This document shows positions 11,477 to 24,100 of a DNA stretch of 64,000 nt, in pieces. Each line of letters starts with the position of its first letter. Position 1 is the stretch's first letter. The stretch spans positions 28,164,001 through 28,228,000 of the forward strand of contig NC_133024.1 in the NCBI RefSeq assembly GCF_048771995.1, in the 5' to 3' direction. The DNA comes from Taeniopygia guttata (Eukaryota > Chordata > Aves > Passeriformes > Estrildidae). Position numbers and translations under genes: made by a program. The notes under the pieces are model-generated. The model was not told where the DNA came from, did no database searches, and saw only the letters and a list, made by a program, of their open reading frames with translations.

Positions 11477-13519
11477 GGTAAATAAATCGTTAAAGCTCTT
11501 CCGTGCCGCTTCTGGTTTCCACACGCGTGTGAGGGCTAAAAGTAGCTGTGACGCGCGTTCGCTGCTGTTTTCCTTTGTCGGGCGGGCGGATTTAACGCCT
11601 AATATGTCTTCTCGCCCGCTATTCCGCCTCTCCTCCGAGCCGTCTTTGTTTAGGCATCCCCATCTTTTATTGCCGCTGACCGCCGGAATGTTGTTGGTTT
11701 TCTCCCCCCCTCCCCCTGCACCTCATTTCATATATAGGAAAGGAAAGAAAAGAAGGAAAAAGTCGAAGAGAAAGCCATCCACAAAGAAAAGAAGAAGGAG
11801 ATAGTAGAGGTGAGGCTCTTCTGAGGGACAGATTTGGCGACGTCGGGGAGGTTTTTCTGCTCGCTGTGGGTAGCAAATATGAAGGGAATATGGGAGATAA
11901 AGAAAGGGAGCGCCAGCCTTGAGGTAGAGTAAGCTCTTGGATAATTGTGGAGAATGAGCCTTGAAGGACTTAGTGTAGTCAGCACAGCCCATCAGGGAGA
12001 AAAACGATCAAAGAAGGGAATGGAGCCAGGAACAAGTGGGAGAATGTGGCGCGGGAGATGTGGTCCTGCACCCACTGGGGTATCCTGAGGTGCACAAGGA
12101 GCATGTGTTGGAGAAGCTGGGGGTGGGGAAACTGTGAGGAAACACGCACAGATTGATGGAGGTCGGGGAGGGGATCTGGAAACAGATGTACCATAAGCCT
12201 CAGCTGTCATTAGCCTGTAATCAGAGATGCTTTGGTTGTTGGGAGGGATGGCAGCATCTCCTCAGGATGTAAGCTCGTGGGAGACAAGGAGCTGCGTGTT
12301 GCTGGGGATGTTCTGGAAGGATTGGCTTTGTGAAGGAAGGCTGGTTGGGAGAAGTGTACATCAACAGTGGCAGGAATAATGATGTTGGAGTAACAATGCA
12401 CTCAAATGCACACCTGGAGTGGCTGGAGCTCTGAAATTTGTTGTGCTTGTAGCAAAGAGCACGTGGAAATGTTATCCTGGCATCAGTTTCTGCTCTGACC
12501 GATTTGTTTTCATTCAGGATGAGGAAAATGGAGCTGACGAGGATGATGAAGAGAATCCTGATGATGTAGATGAAGAAGAGGGTGGTGATGAGGATGAAGG
12601 TAGGGGAAATTAGATGAATAGGAAGCTGCAGAGGAATAGAGGATTGTGGAGGGAAATTCCCTCTCTGAGCCCTCTTGACTGCGAGATTACATTCCCTAAA
12701 TGGTGCTTCAGTTTATCCTGTGATTTTCCTTTCTTGCATGTGCTTAGAAGCAGATGAGAATGGGCAGGAGCAGGATGGCCACGCAGAGAAACGATCTGCA
12801 GAGGAGGAGGAGGTGAGTAGTAGTGTGAGAATAATGGTGGGGAGAAGGAATGAGGCTACTTGCTGTTTGTTGACCCAATCCATGTGGATGCTGTTGCTGA
12901 GAATCTCAAATTGGCCTCGGGTCTCATTGCTTCAGGAGCAGACGGGTAAACAAATCTGATGTGGCAAGGGGATAGTAAATCACTGTATGCTCCTTGTAGG
13001 ATCTAGGTCCTTCCACCAGCAGTCGTGGTGCTGAGTGAGAGAGAGAGTTAAGGTGCTGGAGGTTGTGCTTGGCAATGACCTCTGAACTACCTTTGCCTTC
13101 TGGGCTTCAGGCCAGGAGATAGAGTTGTAAGGGTGTGGTGATTAAAGGGTCTGATCTTCCACATTAAGGGCAGGCCCTGAGGTCTGTCTGGAGTGGTGTG
13201 AGCCTCAGCTTCTCACACCTCCTAGAAGTAACAGCCGTGGGTATGGTGTCCCTCTGAATGGAACTGTCCACATCTTTACCCCAACAACAGAACAGCTGTG
13301 TCAGGCACTCCAGGGTGTTTTAGAGGGGAGTGGATTTAGGGTGGGCCTAACAGAGATTTCCATATGGAGGAAAGAGCAGCAGTTATGAGTTTTGTGGAGA
13401 ATTACGTACCTTGGGGTGGTGACTGTTTGATGGTAACTCTTTCTCTTTCCTCCCCATGGCTGATGCAGGATGAAGTGGATCCAAAGAGACAGAAGACAGA
13501 AAACGGCTCTTCAGCTTGA
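10969..13519 (+). CDS. PTMS: Parathymosin, five coding exons
   Basis: Exons: 10969-11016, 11738-11809, 12518-12599, 12748-12812, 13469-13519. All junctions are GT-AG and in phase, giving 105 residues (human 102). The product starts MSEKRVEEAPAELSAK. Residues 17-40 are a lysine/glutamate helix (KEKKEKVEEK), residues 41-89 are the acidic central domain rich in Asp and Glu, and the C-terminus is DEVDPKRQKTENGSSA with the basic KRQKT nuclear-targeting type signal. All of this matches human PTMS in order. Parathymosin is a small unstructured nuclear protein of the prothymosin family that binds histone H1 and affects chromatin compaction. The start codon has A at -3 and sits in the CpG island. The paralogue PTMA is less likely because the helix and C-terminus fit PTMS better. 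Confidence 0.97.
11131..11230. repeat. Perfect 100-bp palindrome in PTMS intron 1
   Basis: Two 50-base arms are exact reverse complements with no spacer; the centre lies between 11180 and 11181 (GAGGG/CCCTC). With one mismatch the pairing extends to 11123-11238. Each arm carries a CCAAT box (GGCCAATGGG on the left, CCCATTGGCC on the right) and GC boxes (GGGGCGGGGGCGGGGCGGGG type), so NF-Y and Sp1 sites are mirrored. It begins 115 bases into PTMS intron 1. It may be a real cruciform-prone element or a fold-back artefact of assembly. Confidence 0.97.
11244..11283. repeat. 10-bp tandem repeat ending in an 18-bp palindrome
   Basis: Units of the form TCGGCTCCGA repeat with a 10-base period. The last unit joins its own inverse to make CGGCTCCGATCGGAGCCG (11266-11283), a perfect palindrome. 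It lies 14 bases beyond the 100-bp palindrome in the same intron. Confidence 0.85.
11448..11476 (+). repeat. Homopolymer T29
   Basis: Twenty-nine uninterrupted T residues in PTMS intron 1. No adjoining SINE or LINE tail is recognisable. Confidence 0.95.
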
Positions 13520-14415
13520 GTCCTCCCCTCCCATCTCCCTTGTTCCGCCCATCTCTCCTCCTCCATTCCAGCCTGTGCTTGCACTGCCCGTTAGCCTCTG
13601 GCTTCACACAATCTCAGATGAGGAAAGATTAGAAATGCTCTCAAACAGGGAAGACAGCAGTTCCCTTCTCACCCAAAGACCTAGTCCGTCCATGACCTTC
13701 CCCAGCTGAAATTGTCCCTGTCCCCTGCAGCCCTTCACTGCACCCCCCTTACCAGCGCTCCTGTTCCCTCAAGAATCTCATGGTTTCCTGGGCACACAGC
13801 CTTGCCAGGCACTTCACGTGGCAAAGCACCTCCCGTCCCCTTGTCACCTGCCTGCCTGTTTTTGTCACTGGTATGAGATTCTTGAGAGCTCCTGCCCAGC
13901 CCTGCTGCCAGAGCTCCTGCCAGAGCCAGGAGGTGCAGGCACAGATCTCGTGGTGCGTTCCCCAGTCCTAGGCCTCTTCTCATCTGCTTTCCTGCTGAAC
14001 CCTGAGAGACAAAAGAAAGAATATTACAAGCAAATAATGGTTCTATTAAGCAACACATGGAGACAGGATTTATTTTAAGCTTTTCTTTTTTTTTTTTTCC
14101 AAGTTTACATGACAGCAAGCTGGCCCTCGTGAATTTTTTGAAAGATAAGGGTTGCTTTTATATACGAATTTCATCTGAGCTGTGTATTTTTTTAATTTGG
14201 AGGCTTTTTTAAAACAAATCAAGAGAGACACAATTGGGGACCAAACTTTGATTTCCATTTTTTCCCTTCAGATTTTCTTGTGACCATTTTTTGTAAATTA
14301 AAGGCAATATAGCCACAGCGTTTTCTATGGCACAGACATCACGAGGATGATAGATATAAATATATATATTGTTTTCAACAAGCACTGTAAATAAAAGCGT
14401 TTAAAAATGTTTCAA
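13520..14415 (+). other. PTMS 3' UTR
   Basis: Non-coding sequence between the PTMS stop codon and the AATAAA at 14390-14395. It turns AT-rich over its last 300 bases. The length of about 890 bases is inferred from the poly(A) signal. Confidence 0.7.
14390..14395 (+). terminator. PTMS poly(A) signal AATAAA
   Basis: AATAAA lies in GTAAATAAAAGCG, with a T/G-rich stretch (GCTGCGTGTTC, then GGTCGGTGGGAGTTGG) within about 70 bases downstream, as expected for cleavage near 14410. Confidence 0.75.
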
Positions 14416-17400
14416 ACTGCTGGTGCGCATGGCTGCGTGTTCACATCCTGCAGGGGTCGGTGGGAGTTGGCTTTGGGAAGCGGGGGTGGAGAGGGGAGCC
14501 GGAGGCTGAGCAAAGGGCATGTGCTGGTTATCCAAGGGCCCCTTGCGGCAGCGCCTTTGGGTCCTGCTCGCCCTGCCACGCCGCGGTGACAGCGAGGGCG
14601 GCGCACAAACACAGCACGGAGCTCCGGGGCTGCCCTGAACCTCTCGAAACTGCTGCCGGGCCTCCGCACTGGGCAGAAGGGCTTTGGAAAGGGAAGCTGA
14701 GCTGTGCTGCTGGCTGCAGCCCGGTGTTGCTGTCCCCGTGGCCCTGCCCTGGCTGCCTCCGGGCGTGACTCGCACGGCACCGGGGCAGCGACCGGAGAGT
14801 CGAGAGGCACAGCGCTTTGTCCGCCAGCTGCCTCGGGGAGAGCTGTCAGGCGTTTGTCTCCTTATCTCTGCAGACCTTTAAAGCTGCCGTTCGTCTGTCT
14901 TCTTTTCGAACTCGTGCTTTGGCAGTCGCGCAGGGAGCCACCGGGAGCTGTAAATAATACCAACTTTTGTGTGCGCGTCAGCGGCTTTGTGCTTGTCCGG
15001 CTGCAGCGGCGGATCGGGCTCTGGAAGCGCAAACACTGACTCGTCTCCAGCGGGGCAGAGCATCCGCCGGCATCGTCTCCAAGCGCCGGTGTGGGGCTGC
15101 AGGGCTGCGCAGAGGGACAAAGCCCCCGCTGCCCGTGGGTGCCTCCCGGGTGGGGTCACCCCTCGCCCCGGCCCCGTTCCCGGTGGAGCTGCGGGCAGCT
15201 GGAGCCGCAGCCAGCCTGGGCTCCTCCCGCCGAGAGCCGCGCTCCTGGAGCAGCTTCCAGGAGCTCCTGCCAGCGACTCGCACCAGCCCTGCCTGCTCCC
15301 ACCTGGGCCGCTGGCATCCATGGGCTGCGCCAGCCCGCGCGGAACTGCAATTCGGTATGCCCAGCATTCCTCCGTTTAAAAAAAAAAAAAATTAAAAAAA
15401 AAAATTACAGGTTCTAGTCTCTGCTCCAGATCTGAGCAAGTTCTTGGGACTTCCCCAAACTTTCTGCTTGGCAGCCAGCTTTTGCTGCTCAGTACTGAAG
15501 ACAAATTATCAGCAGATGATACCATCTCTGCACAGGCAGATTACAGTTTTCATACTTCCTCCCCACCACCGCTGCAGTGCCTGGCTGGGGGTAGTGAAGA
15601 ACGTGCTTGCCAATGAGAAGTCATGGAAGCATAATTCAATCTCTGCTTCCTATGTGGATGCAACACCAGTACCACTGGCTATATCCAGGCAGTCATCCAG
15701 AAGGAAGGGGGGCAGCAGCTGATTATTAGGCCAGCACTAGCAATGTGAGCAGCCACCCTTTCCTCTGAGGGAAATACTGCAGGACAGAGGGAAGTGACAA
15801 AGGGCTGCCAGACAGCTTCTCCATGTCTCTATGGGCCCCTTGATTCCCCAGTTTCTATTTCTTCTATTTCTTCTTCTGTTTCTTCTGCCTTACTCATTTT
15901 TATTGAACACCTTTGTCATTGTGGATAGTTAGAAGATACAGCTAGAGATACAGAAATAGAAAAATACCTGCTTTGGGGTTTTTTTTTCATGTTGATGACC
16001 CACAGGGCATCATCTCTGACTTGAGGTGTGGGCTACAGATAACACAATAGAAAATCATAGAGTTTCTTCCTTTACTGTAGATCTACAAAGGCATATGCTG
16101 AATCCAGTGATCCAGTGGTATTTTGGCTGATAGAGTGAGCTCAGCAAGCGGTGGCATAGGTTTCCAGAAAAAGTTGAGAATGCAGGGCTTTGCACTGCGC
16201 CTCATTTCGAGCCTGCCTGTATGCTTGGTTTGTGTCCGAGCCTGCAGGTTTATTCATCTTTCAGCCTAATTCTTCTCCCACAGTTAGATCAGTCGTGTTG
16301 TGGTGGTGTCATCAAGGTAAGAACAAAGCCTGTCTTCACCAGTGATTCCTCAGAAATGATGATTCGCCTTTCTCGTCTCTGTGCTAATTCTCTGCTCATT
16401 TCATTTAATTCCTGTGGCCATCTGTTAACCTCATCAGCTGGGGGCAGAACTCCCTCAGCTGTCCCTTCCTTGTTTCCGATGGAACCTGCTGCGAGCTTAC
16501 AGCAGATCTGGTCCTGCCAGCCAAGCAGCACCAGAGATTTCCTTCTTTCTCCTCCTCCTCCTCCAGGTCTGCTTGCTTTGAGGGAATTGTGGAGGTGTCG
16601 CAGACGTGCTCTTGCAGGCTCTGCTAAACTTCTCTCTAGAATGACAATTTCTGCTCCTGATGGCCCTTTTGTGTGGTCTGGAAAAGCAAACGCTGACACC
16701 AGTGCAGAGAGCAGGTAGAGCCACCTGTGAAGTCTTAGCTGGGTCCCTGTCCTAGCTTGGATGAGCGAGTGACCCCTTGCTCCTTGGCAGGGATCCCTGG
16801 GCAGGTGGGACTTGGGCCCACCAGAGTGATGAGCAAACCTCCTGAGGGCTGTGGTTGTGAAAGAGCTGCCAAACCTATCGGGACAGCTCTGGCTGCTGCA
16901 GGTGACCCACAGCGCTGCCTTGTTGGGTGAATAAAACCAGATGTAGCTCTGGAATCAGCTCTGATGTGACCAAGGGAATTGGGCTAGGGGTCTTGAGATG
17001 TCCCTTTCCACCTACCAGTTTCTGCAATATATGAAGAAATAGAGGCCTGCCATCAAAAATGTGAGCTGAGTCTGAAGATATTTTGAAGTGCTGAGCCCAG
17101 AAATGAATGCTCTTTGTATCTTATAGCTGTCAACTTCTTGTTTCCCCTTAGCCAAATGATCCCCTCTGCCCAGCATCTTTTGTCTTTCACACCAGTTTTA
17201 ACTCAATAGATGATACAAGACTGGAATAATCAAAACCATCAGATGGGCAGAATTGTGAGCCCTCCTTCAGACCTGGAAAAAGTGAGCCCTCCAGCCACTG
17301 CTGGTCTGGGAGAAAACCCCTTCTTGCTTCAGGAAAGTCCATAATCACCTTGTTGCACTAGCTTTAAGAAAGCAGTGAAGACCAATTATTCCTCCTCTTC

Positions 17401-17703
17401 CCCTGGGATCAGGGGCTTCTTTAGTCCCTCTGGTTAGGAGACACATTGCTCTGCCACGTCCCATATGCCATATGGGAAACTGAAACAACTCGCCCTCCCT
17501 GATCCTTTAGAAGCCCGTGTACTTTTCCCTCCCACCTCTCTCCCTTGTTTCAAACACGGAGTCACAGACAGCCATGCTGGTGGCTGCTCCAGGGTTTTCT
17601 CAGGGAAGGAATCTGTGTTTACATGTGTGGGCTCAGGCTCAGGACATATTGCAGATGGATGGGACGTCTCATCAGTGGGTGAATTTGGAGTTTCCTTCTG
17701 TGC
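14416..17703. other. Spacer downstream of PTMS
   Basis: GC-rich sequence to about 15360, then an A-rich tract (15378-15406), then ordinary spacer. A 136-codon minus-strand frame at 16289-16699 is mentioned under findings; I do not recognise its product and do not call it a gene. Confidence 0.4.
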
Positions 17704-18130
17704 AGAGCTGACCCCAGCTGGACCCCAGAAGTCCACCAAAGCTGCTCTAATACTCTTCTTCTCAACAGGATGGGGGATAGAAAATACAGTAAAGGCTCAT
17801 ATTAAGAAAGGTTCATGGGTCAAGATAAGGAGAGGGAGAGATCATTCACCAATTACTGTCATGGGAAAACCAGACCTGACTTGGGGAAAATTTAATTTAA
17901 TTTATTAATAATCATATCAGAACAAGAAAATGAAAAAATAAAATGGAAACTTAAAACACCATCCTCTCACCCCTCCTTTCTTCCTGGGCTCAATTTCACT
18001 CCCAGTTTTCTCTATCTCCTCTCCTCCAGCAGTGCAGGGATTTACAGCCAATTCATCACATGTAATTTTTCACAGAAAGCGCCCCTGGAGCCCCTCCATG
18101 ACTAAAACCTTGCCATGCAACCGCAGTACT
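17704..18130 (-). mobile_element. Eroded solo LTR of an avian endogenous retrovirus
   Basis: The plus strand reads as the reverse complement of a common songbird LTR. Recognisable segments are CTGACCCCAGCTGGACCCC, AGATAAGGAGAGGGAGAGAT, CATGGGAAAACCAGAC, TTTAATTTAATTTATTA, and CCTTGCCATGCAACC at the far end. It shares these with the longer copy at 37240-38270. I believe it belongs to an ERVL-type family (TguERVL-like), but the family name is from memory. It is incomplete, with no internal coding region nearby, and its divergence suggests considerable age. Confidence 0.7.
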
Positions 18131-21100
18131 ATTTCCTTGTGAGCTTTTATAGTATTAAAAAAGCCTGGACAGCCACAGAGGTGAGGAGACACCTAAGGTC
18201 TTTAAGTATTCAAGGCTCTCAGCCACACAACATGGCTCAGGGGCCCAGCGTGGTGCCACCAAGCACAGCTTTGCTCTTGTGGGAGGCATTTCTTATTAGA
18301 CACAGAGGAAGATGCTTTCCTGTCTCAGGCTGTTCAGGAAGCCCGAGTCCCAGCTGGAAGTGTCTGTGCACAACAGCAGAAGTGGGATATCAGAGCAGAC
18401 AAGCTTCACCTTGCCAGGTGTCCCTGGGCAGGCAGGGTACAGCAGGGGGCTCGGTGACTTGCTGCATGTGACCCATGGAAGGGGGCAGAAGAGCACACGG
18501 CTCATGTGTGTGCTGTGGGTGACATCTGACTGATGCTGCTTGTCACCAGGGGGCTGTAGGAGATGCACGTTCTATAGACATCTGGTGGTTTTTGAAATGA
18601 CGTTTATTGCTCCCATTCTCTATCATGTATCTTAAACACTGCAGCTCAAAACGCCCAGGTCAGCTTTTCTGGTGTCCTGTCTGGGTACAAGATCTTTATT
18701 CTCAGTTTAGTCCCATCAGTCATGTCAGCAGTGTGTTTGGCAACATATCCTGCAACGAAGGATCTTGTCCCTAAGTCCAGGGCTCCCTGCATCCAAGCTA
18801 GAAGATCCTGCAACCAGTAAAGGATGGAAGATGTAGCAAAAATATCCAATTTCCAGAGCCCTGTGACTAGCAGTGTCTGCCAATACCTCGCTGGCAGTTC
18901 AGGTGGAGTCATGGCTTAGACCTTCCCTGGTTTTACAACAATTCACACATCATTTTAGGATGCACAATTTGTAATGAAAACTTTCAAAGCCGCTTGCCTG
19001 CAGCATCCTTTGGCAGCTTTTCTGTTGCTGCACATCCAAAAGACTTGACTAAAAGGTCTTTGCTGGGCAGCACTTCCCAGCATAGGCCCAGCCTGACCCC
19101 AGGTAGGCTTGTCCATAAGCACACCAGAAAACTTATAGCTGGTTGCTGTTTTCTTTTGGGAAGTTTCTTAATACTTATAAATAATTTCCTGTGTCAGATC
19201 CAGTTTTGAAAAGAGCTGAAGCTGTTGAATATGGCTCCAACAAACCTCCTGAGCTTCCAGGACAGCAGCATGGTAAATATGGACCCAGATTTGAGCTGGG
19301 AATTTGATGTTTCTTCACAAGGTAAATTTCACAGAAGATTCAGGGGGGTGTTTGGAAAAGCCAGCCTTGTAATTTAAATGAGTCAGGAGGTTTTGCTCAT
19401 AACTAAAGAAAATACAGACTGCTTCAGGGTCTGTGAATTCCTTTCCGTAGCTGTGAAAATAAGCATTCTGGTATGGCATTGCTAATGGTGTGCCATGCTG
19501 ACTCTAGTTCCTCATTGAGAGAGGATCCTGTTCTGCCTCAGTTTCTCTATACTTTAAAGGGCTTTCAGAGCAAATCCTGACTTCTCATCAAATCTTCCAT
19601 CTGTGGCAGGATCCCTGTCAGTGTTCCCAGTATCCCCCAGGGCTGTTTATGCTTTTACTTCCAAGTGTGAAAAGATGGGATTGCAGACTGCAGACAGAAA
19701 GGAAGACGGGGTGCCATGGAGTTGGGATGGAGTGGTGACACCTGTGGTGTCCCAGCTGCTGTACAGCAGAACCCCTTAGTGCTGTACATGTTCTTATCAC
19801 TGAGGGCTCCGGGGTGACCTCCAGCAGGACCAAGTCCTTCTGCCTCAACTCGGGGCACAAAGGCTGAGCCCCAAATCTCTTTTCTCAAGACCTCTGCTTG
19901 TGCTGAAACAGGGCAGCACCCTGGGGGAGCGAGCAGCACAACCAAACATGGCTCACACTGGTACCTCCCAGCGTGGAGGGTGCTTTTCTTGATCCTCTGG
20001 GACAGATTTATCCCTGGGAGAGGCATGGCTGGAGTCCTTGAAGCGCAGCTGTCCCACCTGCCCAGGGCCCCTGGTGGCACCCAGCCCGACGTGTCCCCAA
20101 AGACATGACTGGAAAGCTGCGACAGGCTCCGTGCTGGTGTCTCTGCGCCCAAAATGGGGGCACAGGGCAGGCTGTGAGCTGCCTCTCAGCGAGGAGCAGG
20201 CAGAAATGGCTCTGGTCACTCACCAGCAGTGAAGCTGGAGAACTGAGAAGTCCCTGTGTGCTCAGTCATGGTCAGATTGGGTTTGTCTGCGTGTCCAGAG
20301 GATGATCTGAACGCGCACTGGTGTCTCTCTGGCTTCCAGGAGACACCGTCCTTTGCCTATAAAGTCCAAGGCAAACTCAAGGGACCTCCACCAGAAAGGC
20401 ACATATGGATTTTGGACCCTTTCCCAGCAGTGTTCCTTCCCTTATTGGATCTCCTGGGTAGAGCGCTGGAGTTTGACTGTCCCGCCTTTAGGAGGTAGGG
20501 GCCTGTTTTTCTCACTGTCTACAGCTTCAGTTCTACATGGCAGCAATAGAATTTTAAAAGTTTTCTGTCCTTTCCACCCTCAGCACAGTTTATCATCCAC
20601 TCAGTCGTGCTCAGGCAGCTATTTGTAGGAACATGCCATGGGAGTAATTTTAGTTATTCCCTATTCTAGTTACAAACTCACGGTTTTTTTCTCCTCTTCC
20701 TCTTAAACCAAAATTTTACCCTGGTCTGTCTTAGAACCCCATGAAGGACCATATTATCAGAAATTGTGCCAGTGGCAGTGAGTTTGTAGCCAGGGGCTGC
20801 CATTCCCCGTGGCACTGAGACAGGAAGACAAACTTGGAAGAGCGTCTCTTGGATCTGTTTCCTCATAAAAACAGCTGTAGCATGGAATGCCCCTCTCAGG
20901 AACCTGGGAAGGGTTCCAGATCATCTTCTGACCCTTAAATGAGTATGCCACTTCACTTGGAGGACTATTGGTTTTTTATATTGACCCCAAAAATTTGTTT
21001 TTCACAGACCAGGAGGTGCTGTTGCTCTTGGCTTGGTTTAATTTTTTTCCCCTTTTGAATAACTGCTCTTGTGCCAGAGTGACTGCAGCCTCCTTTTCCA

Positions 21101-24100
21101 TTATTAAGGCTTCTGAACTTTACCTTGGCTCATGGCTGGACCATTTTGCCCGTATTTCCTCCTCTGCACAAGCTGATCTGGTTTTACAGTTCAGATAGGG
21201 GGCACACAGAGCCCTTGGGGCTACTAGTCCTTCAGAGTGACTTTTGTTTTGACTTAATAAGCAACACACAGAAGAAAATTATAGTAATTGAAAAAAAAAA
21301 CAAACGCAAAAAAATAAAACAACAACAAAAAAAAACAACATAGAAACCCCTGTGTCTCCTTCAGGGCTGGAACAAATGAGCCCTCTGAGCACCTGTAGCT
21401 AGGGAAAAAACAGGCAGTCCCTGCCAAACTCAGGGGAAAGTCCCCACACCCACATGCCACCACCACCTCACTTCATTTGAGTCCAGGAGCTTTTCCCTGT
21501 GGCTTGTGTGCCTCATGCTCATCCACTGTTTCCCTCCATTGGAGTTTTCCTGCAGAGCAAGACAAGCTGGCTTTTACTTCTGAGTCTTGAAAAGGGCACA
21601 CACGAACTCTTCGGGAGGCCCTGCAGTCAGGGCTGTGAGTAAGGGAAAAAGCCTGGAGAAATCTGAGCAGATGCTGTTTTATTCTTATGATGATGATTGT
21701 CTGGCTCAGTTTCCTTAATCCTGCAGAGTCCCATATCCTGGGGCTGAGAAAGAGGATGGCATTGACCATTTTTCGTGTTAACAGTCTGCAGGTGGTGAAG
21801 AGGCCATGACAAGATCTCTTCCCGTGTTAGTCCCTTTCTATGAGAAGCCTGCACCTCCTTTCCAGACAGATTTTGGGATGTAATTTAGAGCCTCTGGTCA
21901 TCTGTGTGTTCCTCTGCTGGAGTGGAGAGCCTGCCTCTAGCTCACATCTTTTGCTCATGGGAAAAAAATGTCAAAGATGGATTGTGCAAGAGTCAAGGAC
22001 TCTTAGCTCTCGTAGGATCCTAAGCTGCCACTCATACCAGGTCAGCACATTTGAAAGCCAGAGAGGAACTGATCCTCCACGAATAACCCAGTCTGTATTT
22101 TAACTCATTTATGCTTCTGGCCTCCACATCATCCTCCACCAAGAATTATACTGTCTTTGTGACACATAAAATAAATTTTCTTTTGTTTGCAGTAAAACAC
22201 CTGAGTTCACCGCTGTTTTCTTCAGATTAGGCAGAAGAAATCAAACACCTCAAGTTCATTCATTTCAAAGCAAGATCCCCAGGCTCTCAAGTGGAATTTT
22301 TTTTTTTTTTGTACCACTCTTCTAAGTCCTTTTCCATTTTTCCACATCCTTTTTCGAAATATGGACACATTCCAGTAACTTGTGCTGTAAACAGAGGTAA
22401 CACAATCTGTTCACTCTTTGAGATCCCATTTTATACAGCATGTTACCATCTCTCTGCCTCCCTGGAGTCTTGTCTTCCCAGGATACTGTATTCTGTTCTG
22501 GAAGTGTGATCCACATTCTTTGTTCCTCAACATAGAACCTTATGTTTGAATTCGAGGTGTGACTTTACCAGGGGTCTTAGGAGGCAGTGGCTTCCTGTTA
22601 ACCTTGCCAAATATATGCACCATGCCAGGAGAGACAGGCACAGCTGCAGAGCTCTGAAGCCTCCTAACCATGTTTTGGCAGTGTAAGACATCCATGGGCA
22701 TTTGGATGTTGAACAAATCCTGTGGTAGCCTAGCACTGGAAGCTTACATACTCTGAATTTCTAGGAGACTTTCATCTCATCAGCAAAGGGTCTGAAGGAT
22801 TTACAGAGGACACAAGAGCATTAGCTGCTTTATCTTCTACTCTCTCACACACTGTGCAGCTAAAGAGAGTCCTTTGGTCTTCGGGGGCTTTCAGAGGAAA
22901 ACCTGGCAGAGCAACCTGATACAGTGGAGAGAACTGCTGCTCAGAGTGTACTCCTCCTGGAGAATGGGATCTGCTGTCTGCAAGCAACTTCTTAGAAGCA
23001 GGAAAAATTATCAATGGAACCAAAAAAAAAAGAAAAAAATCAAGCTTAAACCCATGTTTACTTCCTGTTGCCCCAGTTGCACCCCAGTGACCAACTTTAT
23101 AATATTCAGTTTGCTTTCCATTTTGGGAACCCAGATCTCTCCCAGCCCTCATAGTGACACAGGAGACCGCACCCTTCCCTGGGGACAATAAAGTCCATTT
23201 GTACTTCCAACTGTTTGGTCCCAGCCTGCTTTGAGGGTGAATCAGGAAAGCCTGTTGGAAGTGCCAGTCATCTCCCAGCATGGTGAGAGCGGGGGTACTG
23301 CAGAGCCAGCCAGGTCTCTTTGCAGTGCTAAAGGCAACAGCTCAGCAAGCAGTGATTAGCCACAATTGGAGGTGTTCAGGATTCACCTGGGCCAGGCCCG
23401 GAGCACCCCAGTCTAGTCTGAGAATCCCCCTGCTGGGAGCAGAGGGGTGGAGACCCAGAGGTGCCTTGCCAGCTGAAATTTTCCTGTGGTGCTGTGACTA
23501 ACAAACAAGAGCGTTTATTTGGTTTTGTGGGGCTTTTTCTTAGTGAGGTGGTGGAAGATATCTTACAGAAGTATACAGGGTGCTACCTGCCATGAGGTGC
23601 CAAGTGGAGAGGAAATTGAAAGACCAGCTCAGCTGTGAGCACCCTCTGAATTGCAGTCTGGCACACAATCCTGTTAACCCAGCAGAAATGTGCAGTGCTG
23701 CAGAGAGGGGCAATCCCATCCTCCCTTTCATCTCTCCTGCTGCCTCTCTTTTGTCAACACTGATGAGCAGCGGAGAATTGATCCAGCTGAAAACTAAACT
23801 ATAAAGGAATAAATCCATTTTGATTTACAATGAGCCCTTTGAGTTTAAAAATGCACCATCTCCTTCCCTAGCAATTTCTTGTTCAGAGCCAAGTGGCTGG
23901 GGAGCACCAAATCAGAGACTTTGTTCTCTTCAGGACTATTCTGGAGCACTGCTGTGCTCTTCCATGCTGTGCCATCACCCACAGCAACCTTCCCTGTGGC
24001 TGTACTTGTCTGCAAATGATTTCTCATAGCATCACATGCTCCTTTAGTTACCCTACATTTTCCATATCTAGCTTTCCCACTAAGACAGAAACAACATATT

